Shown piece by piece: positions 1-9,007 of a stretch of DNA of 64,000 nucleotides. The DNA comes from Pseudoalteromonas aurantia 208 (GTDB taxonomy: Bacteria; Pseudomonadota; Gammaproteobacteria; Enterobacterales; Alteromonadaceae): the NCBI RefSeq assembly GCF_014858725.1, contig NZ_AQGV01000013.1:62001-126000 (forward strand), written 5' to 3'. A program made the translations under genes and the position numbers. Position 1 is the first letter of the stretch. Each line of letters opens with the position of its first letter. A model generated the notes under the pieces. That model worked only from the letters and a program-made list of their open reading frames with translations, did not search any database and had not been told where the DNA came from.

Positions 1-1141
1 CAAAGTACACTCGCTGTTTCGCTGTGATGTTTGCATCCAACAAGATGCCATTGTCTTGATCTGAGTGCAGTGTTTGCTCCTCTCTAGCTTGTGAGCCAAA
101 GCAAATCCAGCTAAACGCGCAAGGCGCTTGGCCGTATTCTAATTGATATAAATGCACTAATCGAGCGGTTAATGCATCGGTTAATCCGCTCAACAATTTT
201 CCAATAACCGAAATATCTTCAATATTGTTTGAAAACTGCTTTAGTAACTCCGGAATGTCACTTGAATAACGCTTCACTTCCGCCACACTGCTTGCTTTGT
301 AAATTTTCCCAATAAGTTGTACTGGATCACTCTTTTGTTGACGCAATAGATCTGTACTGGTGATAACACCTAACGGCTTATACGCTTCATCTAGTACTGG
401 GAGGTGATGAATATTATGTTTAAGCATTAAATGTAAGGCTGAAAATGCTCGGTTATTCTCGAAAATAGATTTTGGGTTTTTAGTCATGACCGATTGGATT
501 GACGTGCTCGGCGCAATGTCTGAAGCTAAAACACGATTACGTAAATCTCGATCCGTTACGATCCCAAGTAACGTATTTTCATCAGTAATAACTAACGATG
601 ATACCCCATAGTGACGCATTTTCATGGCTGCTTCTGTGATACTCACTTGAGCACTAGCGGTAATAATATTCGATGACATGAGTTCACTGATTTTACGCTC
701 AGACCAGCTTTGGTCACGTGTTTTATATTGAGAACTGAGCAACCGGTTGGCATGAGCTCTCACAAAATGTTGTTCAAATCCCCTATACTCTCTGCGTAAA
801 TAATCAAAACTTTGCTGATCTAATACATAAAGTAAACCCGCAGTAACAACCTGTAAATGGCTTTGTATTTTATCGCCAGTCAATAATGAAGGAAAACCAA
901 AGTAATCACCTTCAGTTAAGCGTGCAATGGTATCACCGTGTATAGAGACCAAATCAAACACACCAGAACGGACTAAATATAAATTGACCCCCCCAGTCTG
1001 TAGCCATTGCATTTGATTTTCTCGGGTTAAATATACAACTTGCAAATGACGAGCAAAATAGGATGTTGCACCATGAGGTAAATGACTAAACGGCATTTGT
1101 TTATGACTAAATTCCACAACATCCTGTACTTGTGCCGCCAT
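1..1141 (-). CDS. cNMP-binding/CBS/DUF294 nucleotidyltransferase-like protein (C-terminus cut by window edge)
   Basis: The frame reads leftward from ATG at 1139-1141 to the window edge without a stop, so the C-terminus is missing. A cyclic-nucleotide-binding-like domain comes first (about residues 20-125), then two CBS repeats (about 155-280, containing GIVTDRDLRNRV and GVITSTDLL). Last is the start of a DUF294/GlnD-type nucleotidyltransferase with GSQAREEQTLHSDQDNG, matching the GS-x-R...DxD pattern. An AAGGA Shine-Dalgarno lies 8 nt upstream. Proteins of this architecture often sit beside acetate symporter/CrbS loci, as here. A signalling role is inferred; the substrate is unknown. Confidence 0.85.
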   Translation of the reverse strand, partial: MAAQVQDVVEFSHKQMPFSHLPHGATSYFARHLQVVYLTRENQMQWLQTGGVNLYLVRSGVFDLVSIHGDTIARLTEGDYFGFPSLLTGDKIQSHLQVVTAGLLYVLDQQSFDYLRREYRGFEQHFVRAHANRLLSSQYKTRDQSWSERKISELMSSNIITASAQVSITEAAMKMRHYGVSSLVITDENTLLGIVTDRDLRNRVLASDIAPSTSIQSVMTKNPKSIFENNRAFSALHLMLKHNIHHLPVLDEAYKPLGVITSTDLLRQQKSDPVQLIGKIYKASSVAEVKRYSSDIPELLKQFSNNIEDISVIGKLLSGLTDALTARLVHLYQLEYGQAPCAFSWICFGSQAREEQTLHSDQDNGILLDANITAKQRVYF

Positions 1142-1202
1142 ATTTCATTCCTTTATAAACAATTTTCAGGAAAATACTTATGCGTATATACGCTTCACTT
1201 TA

Positions 1203-1239
1203 CTAAAAATTGTTGGCCCAGAAGAGACTCTGAGCCAAC
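1203..1239 (-). terminator. Intrinsic terminator of the acetate symporter operon
   Basis: An 11-bp stem (1212-1222 with 1229-1239, one G-T pair) has a 6-nt loop. On the minus strand it is followed by a short T-run (1203-1210). It lies 15 bp beyond the symporter stop codon and before the CBS gene. Confidence 0.7.
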
Positions 1240-1253
1240 GGCTTTTTTACTCT

Positions 1254-2978
1254 TTAATGTACATGCGCCGCGAGAGATCCTTTTGGATTGCGGATGCTCT
1301 CCACCATATCTTGCACTTCTTTTGGCGTGTCAGCGGTCAATTTCAATACTACTGCAGCAATTAAGAAGTTAACGGCCATTCCAACAATGCCAATCCCTTC
1401 AGGTGAAATACCGAACAGCCAATTTGCCGGTGTATTTAATTCAGGGCTGACAAATTTGAAATAGATGATATAAGCTGCTGTGAAGGTGATCCCTGACACC
1501 ATACCTGCAATAGCACCCTCTTTATTCATACGTTTAGAAAAAATCCCCATGATAATAGCAGGGAAAAAACTCGCTGCCGCGAGGCCAAATGCAAAGGCAA
1601 CCACGGATGCGACAAATCCAGGGGGATTAATACCAAAGTATGCTGAAATCACAATAGCAACCATGGCCGCGAGCCGTGCAGCGAGTAATTCTTGTTTATC
1701 ACTGATATCAGGCTTGAGTGTTCGTTTCAATAAGTCATGAGATACCGACGTAGAGATAACCAATAACAAACCAGCTGTCGTCGATAACGCTGCCGCAATG
1801 CCACCTGCCGCCACTAACGCAATAACCCATGCTGGTAAGTCTGCTATTTCAGGGTTTGCCAATACCATAATGTCACGGTCAATTTTTACCTCATTGGCAC
1901 TATTTGGATCGCTAACTTTACCCGCAGAATAAGACATTTTTCCATCACCATTTTTATCTTCAAACGTGATTAAGCCGGTCCTTTCCCAGTTTTTTACCCA
2001 TGCAGGAGCTTCGCTATACAGCGTGCCACTACCATCTTTGCCATTAATGGTATCAACCATATTTACTCGAGCGAATGATGCAACAGCAGGTGCCGTCGTA
2101 TAAACAATGGCGATAAAAACCAATGTCCAAGCAGCTGAAATACGCGTATCTTTCACTCTTGGAACCGTAAAAAATCGAACAATAACATGAGGTAAACCCG
2201 CTGTACCAACCATTAAAGCAGCTGTAATAGCGAATACATCTATCATACTTTTGGAACCTTCAGTATATTGTGCAAACCCCAATTCAGCACTTAGTCCATC
2301 GAGCTTATCTAATACATACATACCGGAGCCATCAGCCAATGTTGCTCCAAACCCTGTTTGTGGTAGGAAATGTCCAGTCATCATCAAAGAGATAAAAATT
2401 GCGGGTACCAAATATGCGAATACCAATACGCAATATTGTGCAACCTGCGTGTAAGTGATCCCCTTCATACCCCCTAGTACCGCATAAAAGAACACAATGA
2501 CCATACCGATATAAACGCCGGTTTCAATATCAACTTCTAAGAATCTTGAAAACACGACGCCGACACCTCTCATTTGCCCTGCGATATACGTAAAGCAAAT
2601 AAAGATAGCACATAGAATAGCGACAATTCGTGCTACTTGTGAGTAATAACGGTCACCGATGAAGTCTGGTACAGTGAACTTGCCAAACTTTCTCAAATAA
2701 GGTGCCAAACACAAGGCTAACAACACATAACCCCCCGTCCAGCCCATTAGATATACCCCACCATCATATCCAGCAAAAGAAATGATCCCAGCCATGGAAA
2801 TAAATGATGCTGCACTCATCCAGTCCGCAGCAGTTGCCATACCATTGGCAAATGGTGGCACGCCTCCGCCCGCCACATAAAATTCATTCGTTGAGCCTGC
2901 ACGAGCCCAAATTGCAATACCGATATAAAGCGCAAAGCTCAAACCGACAATAATAAATGTGAGATTTTGTACGTCCAT
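1254..2978 (-). CDS. actP: Sodium/acetate symporter (SSS family, large subunit)
   Basis: A 574-residue solute:sodium symporter with about 13 hydrophobic segments. The N-terminal part has the SSS-family stretch FYVAGGGVPPFANGMATAAD, followed by the membrane core. A soluble insert rich in charged residues, including DKNGDGKMS, occupies about residues 325-370. The gene lies 10 bp downstream of a DUF4212 small subunit, the pairing known for the VC_2705-type subfamily of acetate-permease-like symporters. That pairing separates it from E. coli ActP, which pairs with DUF485. Adjacency to crbS, crbR and acs supports acetate or another short carboxylate as substrate. The symbol denotes that family, not proven orthology. 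Confidence 0.82.
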   Translation of the reverse strand: MDVQNLTFIIVGLSFALYIGIAIWARAGSTNEFYVAGGGVPPFANGMATAADWMSAASFISMAGIISFAGYDGGVYLMGWTGGYVLLALCLAPYLRKFGKFTVPDFIGDRYYSQVARIVAILCAIFICFTYIAGQMRGVGVVFSRFLEVDIETGVYIGMVIVFFYAVLGGMKGITYTQVAQYCVLVFAYLVPAIFISLMMTGHFLPQTGFGATLADGSGMYVLDKLDGLSAELGFAQYTEGSKSMIDVFAITAALMVGTAGLPHVIVRFFTVPRVKDTRISAAWTLVFIAIVYTTAPAVASFARVNMVDTINGKDGSGTLYSEAPAWVKNWERTGLITFEDKNGDGKMSYSAGKVSDPNSANEVKIDRDIMVLANPEIADLPAWVIALVAAGGIAAALSTTAGLLLVISTSVSHDLLKRTLKPDISDKQELLAARLAAMVAIVISAYFGINPPGFVASVVAFAFGLAAASFFPAIIMGIFSKRMNKEGAIAGMVSGITFTAAYIIYFKFVSPELNTPANWLFGISPEGIGIVGMAVNFLIAAVVLKLTADTPKEVQDMVESIRNPKGSLAAHVH

Positions 2979-2988
2979 CTTCTTGCTC

Positions 2989-3252
2989 CTATTCGTCTAC
3001 GCCATACTTTTTATCAAGCGAATTCATTTTGAATACGTAGACAAAAATCAGAGCGACAAAGGTGTAAATAGCGCCCTGTTGTGAAAACCAAAAACCCAAT
3101 TTAAACCCAAAAAAACGGACTTCATTTAGTACGTCAACCAGTAAGATGCCAAAACCAAATGACACTACAAACCAGATTGCCAATAACTTAAACATTAGCG
3201 CGAGGTTTTCTGACCAGTATGCTTTTGCTTGTTCTTCGTCTTTAAAAGCCAT
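2989..3252 (-). CDS. DUF4212 small subunit of the sodium/solute symporter
   Basis: An 87-residue protein with two membrane segments (about residues 18-40 and 55-75) and the family-typical start AYWSENLALMFKLLAIWFV. The end KKYGVDE also fits DUF4212. It is the first gene of the two-gene symporter operon and is thought to act as accessory subunit of the following SSS transporter. Its promoter must lie in the 374-bp intergenic region shared with crbS, which also holds the ACCTTAG motifs and a large palindrome. Confidence 0.85.
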   Translation of the reverse strand: MAFKDEEQAKAYWSENLALMFKLLAIWFVVSFGFGILLVDVLNEVRFFGFKLGFWFSQQGAIYTFVALIFVYVFKMNSLDKKYGVDE

Positions 3253-3310
3253 TTGTATCCCCTTTCACTTCTTCACAGCCAGGCTGTATTGGTGTTAATT
3301 GTCACTATTT

Positions 3311-3352
3311 ACCTTAGCAACGTCACTGCAATATGAAATTGAGACCTTAGTC
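3311..3352. promoter_or_regulatory. Two ACCTTAG motifs upstream of the symporter operon (candidate CrbR sites)
   Basis: ACCTTAG occurs at 3311-3317 and, as ACCTTAGTC, at 3344-3352, with starts 33 bp apart (about three helical turns). A looser copy, ACATTAGTC, is at 3488-3496 nearer crbS. The same heptamer occurs twice in the acs/dcaP intergenic region. Assignment to CrbR is an inference from the shared acetate context. The rest of 3253-3626 is AT-rich and shows no small gene. Confidence 0.4.
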
Positions 3353-3361
3353 GTAACGCAA

Positions 3362-3388
3362 GCCTTACGTTTACGTAAACTGTAAGGC
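3362..3388. promoter_or_regulatory. 27-bp near-perfect palindrome between symporter operon and crbS
   Basis: The arms GCCTTAC (3362-3368) and GTAAGGC (3382-3388) flank a perfect 12-bp palindrome GTTTACGTAAAC (3369-3380) with one extra base. It lies 110 bp upstream of the DUF4212 start and 238 bp upstream of crbS. The shape suggests an operator for a dimeric regulator, possibly MerR/LiuR-type; no regulator is identified. Confidence 0.4.
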
Positions 3389-3626
3389 AATCAGCTTTAT
3401 CTATTAATAAAGTTAATAAATAACATAAACTTACAATGAATGACGAAAAAATCACATTGATGAACTAATCACAACATTGGTTATAAGACATTAGTCTAAA
3501 ATATCGTCCTAAAATGCCACATAGCCTTATAAAACAAAAAGTTAAATATAGTTGTCGTGAATGAGATTGCAGACATAATTTGCTTATGTGATAAGCTAAA
3601 AATACCTTCATAGAATAAGAATAGCC

Positions 3627-6600
3627 ATGACAGCAGCTTTAACATTGGTAGCACTTTGCTACATAGGTGCCCTATTTTGGATTGCAAACTGGGGTGATAA
3701 AACGACTCCGCGTGCATTAAAGATTAGCCACCACCCATTTGTATATGCGCTATCATTAGGAATTTATTGTACTTCATGGACTTATTACGGTTCGGTAGGT
3801 ACTGCCGCAGCTAGTAGTTGGCATTATTTACCCATTTTGTTGGGCCCTGCATTATTATTTTTATTCGCCCACGGTTTTTTGCGAAAGCTGGTGTTGGTGA
3901 GCAAAAAACAAAATATTACCACAATTGCTGACTTCATTTCCGCTCGCTACGGCAAACGCCAAAGCACTGCCGTACTCGTAACCCTCATTGCTTTATTAGC
4001 GACGATCCCCTACATAGCCTTACAATTAAAGGCACTCAGCAGTAGTTTTTTATTGTTACAGCAAGGTGAAAAAATCTCTGGCACAATTCTAGCGTTAAGT
4101 GGCACCTTAATTATGGCCTTATTTGCAATATTTTTTGGAACGCGAAAGGTTGATGTCACAGAATATCGCTCTGGTTTAATGCTGGCAGTCGCGTTTGAAT
4201 CTTTAATCAAACTCATTGCATTGGCGGCTGTCGCAGTATTGGCGTTTGTCACATTATACAAACAACCCAATACACTTTCCTCTTTGTTGATACATTGGCA
4301 AAACTTTGATTTGGTGAATTTTAACTTCATCGGTCAAACTTTGATGGCCGCGGCTGCCATTATTTGTTTGCCCCGTCAATTCCACGTCACCGTCGTTGAC
4401 AACCAAGATCGTCGTCATTTACATACTGCTCGTTGGGCATTCCCTTTATACCTTATGCTTACAGCTGCCATGATCATTCCCATCGCAACAGCCGCCATAC
4501 ACCCTCAAATAGGCGTAGGCGTCGCTGCTGATAGTTTCGTATTGGCACTTCCTTTAATGCAAGGACATCCCATTATTACCACCTTTGTATTCATTGGTGG
4601 CTTATCTGCGGCAACAGCCATGATTGTTGTTGCAACACTGACACTCAGTACCATGCTGTCCAATGACGTCGTTTTACCACTTCTATTAAAACGTAAATTT
4701 AAGCTCAATACGCTAACCAAAAACTATAAGTCACAAATTCTACTTATTCGCCGATTTATCATCGCAGCTATCTTGCTGCTTGCCTATTTGTACCAACAGT
4801 GGTTTGGCCATGGAGAAGCACTTGCCAGTATGGGACTCGTTGCCTTTTCCTTAGTGACTCAATTACTACCCGCTATTATTTTCGGTTTGTATTGGCGTAA
4901 AGGTCATGCTTATGGTGTCTACGCAGGTTTATTTGCTGGATTCATTTGCTGGGTATTATTTTTAATGTTGCCAGTACTGGATGCTGGTGCAGTAATGAGT
5001 TATGACTTTCGTCAAAGTGTTATCACTCAGGGGACACTTATCGCTCTATTTGCAAACATTTTTTGCTACGTGAGCTTTTCTTTAGCTGCGCATGAACGTT
5101 TAATCGATAAAATTCAAGCTGCAGCATTTGTTAATCCAAAAGAACAAGCCACACTGGCTAAACGCTTAAATAAAAATGTCAAAGCGACCATCTATGATTT
5201 TAAAGTACTATTACAAACCTTTCTAGGTGTCCAACGTTCAAACCAACTGCTAAGCCATTACATGCTTAGTCATGATATTGATGATAACAATGCCCATCCC
5301 CCTCCCGAATTTATCGCGTATTGTGAACGTTCGCTAACCGGTGTACTGGGTGCATCATCAGCACAAGCACTCATACACACCGTCGCTTCAGGAAAGCAAA
5401 TGGCATTCGAAGAAGTGGTCAATTTCTTTGACGAGACGACGCAAGCTTTACAGTTTAACCAAAATCTGCTCTTCACCTCACTAGAAAATCTCAGCCACGG
5501 TATTTCCGTAGTAGACAAAGAACTCAAACTCGTTGCTTGGAATAAACGCTATAGTGAAATGTTTGATTATCCTGAAAGCTTTCTAGAGGTTGGGCTACCG
5601 ATTGAGCAAGTTATCCGATTTAATGCCAAACGCGGAGAATGTGGCCCAGGTGAAATAGAGCGCCAAGTAGAGAAACGAGTTCAACACTTGCGCAATGGGA
5701 CTTCACATCACTTCATCCGTCACCGCCAAGATGGCCAAGTATATGAGATGATTGGTAATCCGTTACCAGAAGGCGGATTTGTTACCAGCTTTTCTGATAT
5801 CACAATGCACATAGCCACCCAAAATGCGTTAGAAGAAATCAATATGGATCTCGAAAATAGAATTGAAGCACGCACCCAAGAGATCAGAACAATCAATACT
5901 GATTTAGAAGCACAAATTGCCAGCCGGATAGAAACCGAGCATGCGCTGATGGGCGCAAAAAAAGAAGCCGAACGTGCAAATGATAGTAAAACCCGCTTTC
6001 TAGCACTTGCCAGTCATGATATTTTGCAGCCCCTCAATGCTGCAAGACTCTATCTAGCAGCCATAAATGCGCACACCTTAACACCCCACGATCAAGGAAA
6101 CTTTAATAAACTCGGAGACAGCCTAGATTCTACAGTCCACCTAATGTCTGCCTTGCTTGATATTGCTAAGCTGGAACAAGGTGCGATGAAACCCTCTCCA
6201 AGACACTTTGATATTGGAGATATTCTCACGCCGCTTGCAAATGAATATGCCATGCTATCCAAAGAAAAAGGTTTACAGCTCAAAGTACACAGCGCACATC
6301 ATATTGTACATAGCGACACCACTTATTTACGCCGAATTATTCAAAACCTAGTCTCTAATGCAGTTAAATATACCGCTTCAGGCAAAGTATTGATTGCTTG
6401 TCGCTCTCGTAAACATAGCCTGCGATTAGAAGTCTGGGATACAGGCCCAGGCATAAATAAATTGGAACTTAACAAAATTTTTAATGATTTTTATCGAATA
6501 CAAAACCACGATAATAAAGGAGTAGGATTGGGACTTGGTGTGGTAAAGCGACTATGTGATCTACTTTGTATTACCCTTCAAGTTCACTCAATTCCTGGTA

Positions 6601-7064
6601 CTGGAAGCCGTTTTAGCATTGAAGTGCCCTATGGCGATGAATTACTCTCACCTCAGCGCCAAGAACTAGGTTCACTATTACAACATAATCATAGTAACCA
6701 GCACCCATTCTCTGTCATTGCAGTAGACGATGATCCTAACAATCTAGCCGCGATGGCAAGTCTCTTAAAGAAATGGCAAGTTCACTACCAGCTCTTTGAG
6801 CAAGTTAATGACGTTTTACTTTTTGCAAAAGAGCATAAAGCACCTGACATGATATTAATGGACTACCAGCTGGGCGTTGAATGTGACGGTATTACACTTA
6901 TTAAAACTTTACGGGAAATTTGGCAACACCGTGTACCGGCAATATTAATTACAGCAATGCGCGATGTAGAGCTAAAAGCACAAGTCAAAGCGCTTAATAT
7001 CCATTATTTGTCAAAACCGATTAAGCCTGCAAAACTGAAAGCGTTATTAAACCATCGTCGTTAA
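3627..7064 (+). CDS. crbS: CrbS-type SLC5 transporter-fused hybrid sensor histidine kinase
   Basis: An 1145-residue membrane kinase of the acetate switch. Residues about 1-500 form an SSS/SLC5-like transporter domain with about 13 membrane helices. A PAS-like domain starts near residue 615 and is followed by a coiled coil. The histidine kinase has its phospho-acceptor at H797 in LASHDILQPLNAARL, an N box (IIQNLVSNAVKYT) and a G box (WDTGPGI). A C-terminal receiver (about 1027-1145) has the phospho-accepting D1079 in ILMDYQL. CrbS family kinases activate CrbR to induce acs. The gene is divergent from the symporter operon and lies 2 kb from crbR and acs, as expected. Confidence 0.9.
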   Translation: MTAALTLVALCYIGALFWIANWGDKTTPRALKISHHPFVYALSLGIYCTSWTYYGSVGTAAASSWHYLPILLGPALLFLFAHGFLRKLVLVSKKQNITTIADFISARYGKRQSTAVLVTLIALLATIPYIALQLKALSSSFLLLQQGEKISGTILALSGTLIMALFAIFFGTRKVDVTEYRSGLMLAVAFESLIKLIALAAVAVLAFVTLYKQPNTLSSLLIHWQNFDLVNFNFIGQTLMAAAAIICLPRQFHVTVVDNQDRRHLHTARWAFPLYLMLTAAMIIPIATAAIHPQIGVGVAADSFVLALPLMQGHPIITTFVFIGGLSAATAMIVVATLTLSTMLSNDVVLPLLLKRKFKLNTLTKNYKSQILLIRRFIIAAILLLAYLYQQWFGHGEALASMGLVAFSLVTQLLPAIIFGLYWRKGHAYGVYAGLFAGFICWVLFLMLPVLDAGAVMSYDFRQSVITQGTLIALFANIFCYVSFSLAAHERLIDKIQAAAFVNPKEQATLAKRLNKNVKATIYDFKVLLQTFLGVQRSNQLLSHYMLSHDIDDNNAHPPPEFIAYCERSLTGVLGASSAQALIHTVASGKQMAFEEVVNFFDETTQALQFNQNLLFTSLENLSHGISVVDKELKLVAWNKRYSEMFDYPESFLEVGLPIEQVIRFNAKRGECGPGEIERQVEKRVQHLRNGTSHHFIRHRQDGQVYEMIGNPLPEGGFVTSFSDITMHIATQNALEEINMDLENRIEARTQEIRTINTDLEAQIASRIETEHALMGAKKEAERANDSKTRFLALASHDILQPLNAARLYLAAINAHTLTPHDQGNFNKLGDSLDSTVHLMSALLDIAKLEQGAMKPSPRHFDIGDILTPLANEYAMLSKEKGLQLKVHSAHHIVHSDTTYLRRIIQNLVSNAVKYTASGKVLIACRSRKHSLRLEVWDTGPGINKLELNKIFNDFYRIQNHDNKGVGLGLGVVKRLCDLLCITLQVHSIPGTGSRFSIEVPYGDELLSPQRQELGSLLQHNHSNQHPFSVIAVDDDPNNLAAMASLLKKWQVHYQLFEQVNDVLLFAKEHKAPDMILMDYQLGVECDGITLIKTLREIWQHRVPAILITAMRDVELKAQVKALNIHYLSKPIKPAKLKALLNHRR

Positions 7065-7140
7065 TGACTGATATCCATGACGCAAAACATAGAATAAAAG
7101 GTGAATGAAAGGTTTTTTGGTTGAAATAATTATTCTATAT

Positions 7141-7335
7141 TAACCTCAGGTTTGGATAAGGGTTTTGGAATAGAAAATGTTTTGTAAACAAGCTTACGTA
7201 CAATCAAATGATGATATTTTGTTCAATATCAAGGCGCTTTTATGCGGTAATAGCGGGCTATTACAAATGAAAGCAACGCCGAGAGTGAGAAAAATAGCTT
7301 TATTGGGCAAATTCGCTTATCCAGAGCTGAGGTTA
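7141..7335 (+). repeat. 195-bp MITE-like dispersed repeat, copy 1
   Basis: The element is bounded by terminal inverted repeats TAACCTCAG (7141-7149) and CTGAGGTTA (7327-7335). It carries an internal palindrome, TAATAGC-GG-GCTATTA, near its middle. A reverse-complement copy of identical length lies at 12595-12789, about 94% identical by hand alignment (12 mismatches). There is no coding capacity. TAT flanks both ends here, a possible target duplication. It fills most of the 326-bp gap before purU, ending 55 bp upstream of the purU start, so it could affect purU expression. Confidence 0.85.
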
Positions 7336-7390
7336 TATTAGCTTGCTGATTTTAAAAACATACACACACATCATATAGGAATGAGGATTG

Positions 7391-8221
7391 ATGAATTATA
7401 TATTAACCACACAATGTACGGATGATGTCGGCTTAATCGCCAAAATCACCAACTTATGTTTTGAGCACAACCTAAACATTACGCGTAACAACGAATTCGT
7501 AGATAAAGCCGGGGCTCGCTTTTTTATGCGCACTGAATTAACAGGGCAACCCAGTGATAACTTCCTAAATCAATTACGTCAACAGCTACCCAATGGCGCT
7601 GATGTTGCTTTACATAATAATGAAAAAACCAAATTAGTGTTACTCGCGACCAAAGAAGCGCATTGCTTAGGAGGTGCGCTGCTTAAACAGTTCGAGCAAG
7701 CGTTAAATATTGAAATATTAGCGGTTGTTGCTAACTACCCAGATTTGGAACCTCTCGTTAAAGGCTTCGGTGTACCATTTCATTGCGTATCTCATGACGG
7801 CCTCTCCAGAGAGCAACATGATAAAGTCACTGGTGATTTGGTTGCGAGCTATCACCCTGATCTTATTGGATTAGCCAAATACATGCGCATCTTGAGTCCC
7901 GATTTTGTAGCACGCTTTAACAAAAAAATAATTAATATTCATCATTCATTTTTACCGGCTTTTATTGGCGCGAAACCTTACCACCAAGCATTTGAACGCG
8001 GCGTAAAAATAATCGGTGCAACAGCACACTTTGTTAATGATGAACTCGATGAAGGGCCAATTATTGTGCAAAATGTAACACAAGTAAGTCATGCAGATAC
8101 CGCACAAGCCATGGCTAAAATGGGCAGAGATGTTGAGAAAACGGTGTTCTGTAAAGCGTTGCAATTAGCATCAGAACACAAAGTTTTCATTAACGGCAAT
8201 AAAACCGTCGTTTTTAACTAA
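7391..8221 (+). CDS. purU: Formyltetrahydrofolate deformylase
   Basis: Hydrolyses 10-formyl-THF to formate and THF, supplying formate for purine synthesis and balancing one-carbon pools in the cytosol. The 276-residue protein has an N-terminal ACT domain (about 1-85) and a formyltransferase-type catalytic domain (about 90-275). Active-site segments visible are NIHHSFLPAF (Asn/His) and ELDEGPII (Asp). ATG at 7391 is preferred over the in-frame TTG three bases earlier because AGGA and GAGG Shine-Dalgarno sequences precede it. It stands alone between the acetate regulators, with a MITE-like repeat just upstream. Confidence 0.93.
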   Translation: MNYILTTQCTDDVGLIAKITNLCFEHNLNITRNNEFVDKAGARFFMRTELTGQPSDNFLNQLRQQLPNGADVALHNNEKTKLVLLATKEAHCLGGALLKQFEQALNIEILAVVANYPDLEPLVKGFGVPFHCVSHDGLSREQHDKVTGDLVASYHPDLIGLAKYMRILSPDFVARFNKKIINIHHSFLPAFIGAKPYHQAFERGVKIIGATAHFVNDELDEGPIIVQNVTQVSHADTAQAMAKMGRDVEKTVFCKALQLASEHKVFINGNKTVVFN

Positions 8222-8261
8222 TTATGGCAGGAGTGATACTGAGCTCATTCCTGATTTCGCA

Positions 8262-8915
8262 TTAAGCTAACGCTTCAACTGGTTCCAATTGCAATTTCGA
8301 TGCAATGAGCACAGCCTGAGTACGATTATATACCCCTAACTTTCGAAATATTGCCGTTATATGCGCTTTCACTGTCGCCTCTGATATATGTAATTCAAAA
8401 GCAATTTGTTTATTCAATAAACCTTCATGTAAATATCGTAGCACTTTATATTGTTGAGGTGTCAATGAGGCGACCTGCTGTGCCACTTCTTGCTCTTCGC
8501 TTTTTAGACCCGCAACTTTGTCTTTAATGGCCTCGGGTAGCCAGCTGTCTCCTTCCAGCACTTGCTTTATCGCACTGGCAATATCCTGTGAAGATGATGC
8601 TTTAGGAATAAACCCCATAGCGCCATAACCCATTACCTTAGAAATAATTGCCAAATCTTCACTGCCTGAAATAACCACAACAGGCAAGCTTGGGTAATCT
8701 TCTCTAATTCGGATCAAACCATACAAATCACCACTGCCTGGCATATGTAAATCTAGCAGTAATAAATCTAGCTCCTCTTGCACAGAAAGAACCGATAAAG
8801 TTGTTTCAAAGTTTTCAGATTCAAAAACTTCCAACCCTTCAAATTGAGTTTGAAGCGCACCTTTCAAAGCCTCCCGAAATAAGGGGTGGTCATCTGCGAT
8901 TAAAAATTGATTCAT
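8262..8915 (-). CDS. crbR: CrbR-type LuxR-family response regulator
   Basis: A 217-residue two-component regulator. The receiver domain (about 3-120) has acidic residues D8/D9, the phospho-accepting D55 in LLLLDLHMPG and a conserved Lys in FIPKAS. The C-terminal LuxR/NarL helix-turn-helix (about 150-210) contains LTPQQYKVLRYL and SEATVKAHITAIFRKL. It lies 92 bp downstream of acs in the same direction, separated by an intrinsic terminator. The cognate kinase is presumably CrbS. Known targets in relatives are acs and acetate uptake genes. Confidence 0.87.
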   Translation of the reverse strand: MNQFLIADDHPLFREALKGALQTQFEGLEVFESENFETTLSVLSVQEELDLLLLDLHMPGSGDLYGLIRIREDYPSLPVVVISGSEDLAIISKVMGYGAMGFIPKASSSQDIASAIKQVLEGDSWLPEAIKDKVAGLKSEEQEVAQQVASLTPQQYKVLRYLHEGLLNKQIAFELHISEATVKAHITAIFRKLGVYNRTQAVLIASKLQLEPVEALA

Positions 8916-8924
8916 GTTTTACTC

Positions 8925-8961
8925 CTAAAAATTCGGCTGTCACCTTAAAGAGGACAGCCGA
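8925..8961 (-). terminator. Intrinsic terminator between acs and crbR
   Basis: A perfect 9-bp stem TCGGCTGTC/GACAGCCGA (8933-8941 and 8953-8961) has an 11-nt loop. On the minus strand it is followed by AATTTTTAG. It ends acs transcripts just before the crbR Shine-Dalgarno, so crbR needs read-through or its own promoter. Confidence 0.75.
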
Positions 8962-9007
8962 TATAGTACGTTTAGAATCCAATGAAATTCAAGTTTTTAA
9001 CGCATTA

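Noticed and set aside
8229..8253. Terminator after purU
   Set aside because: The hairpin CAGGAGTGA/TCATTCCTG has no T-run on either strand.
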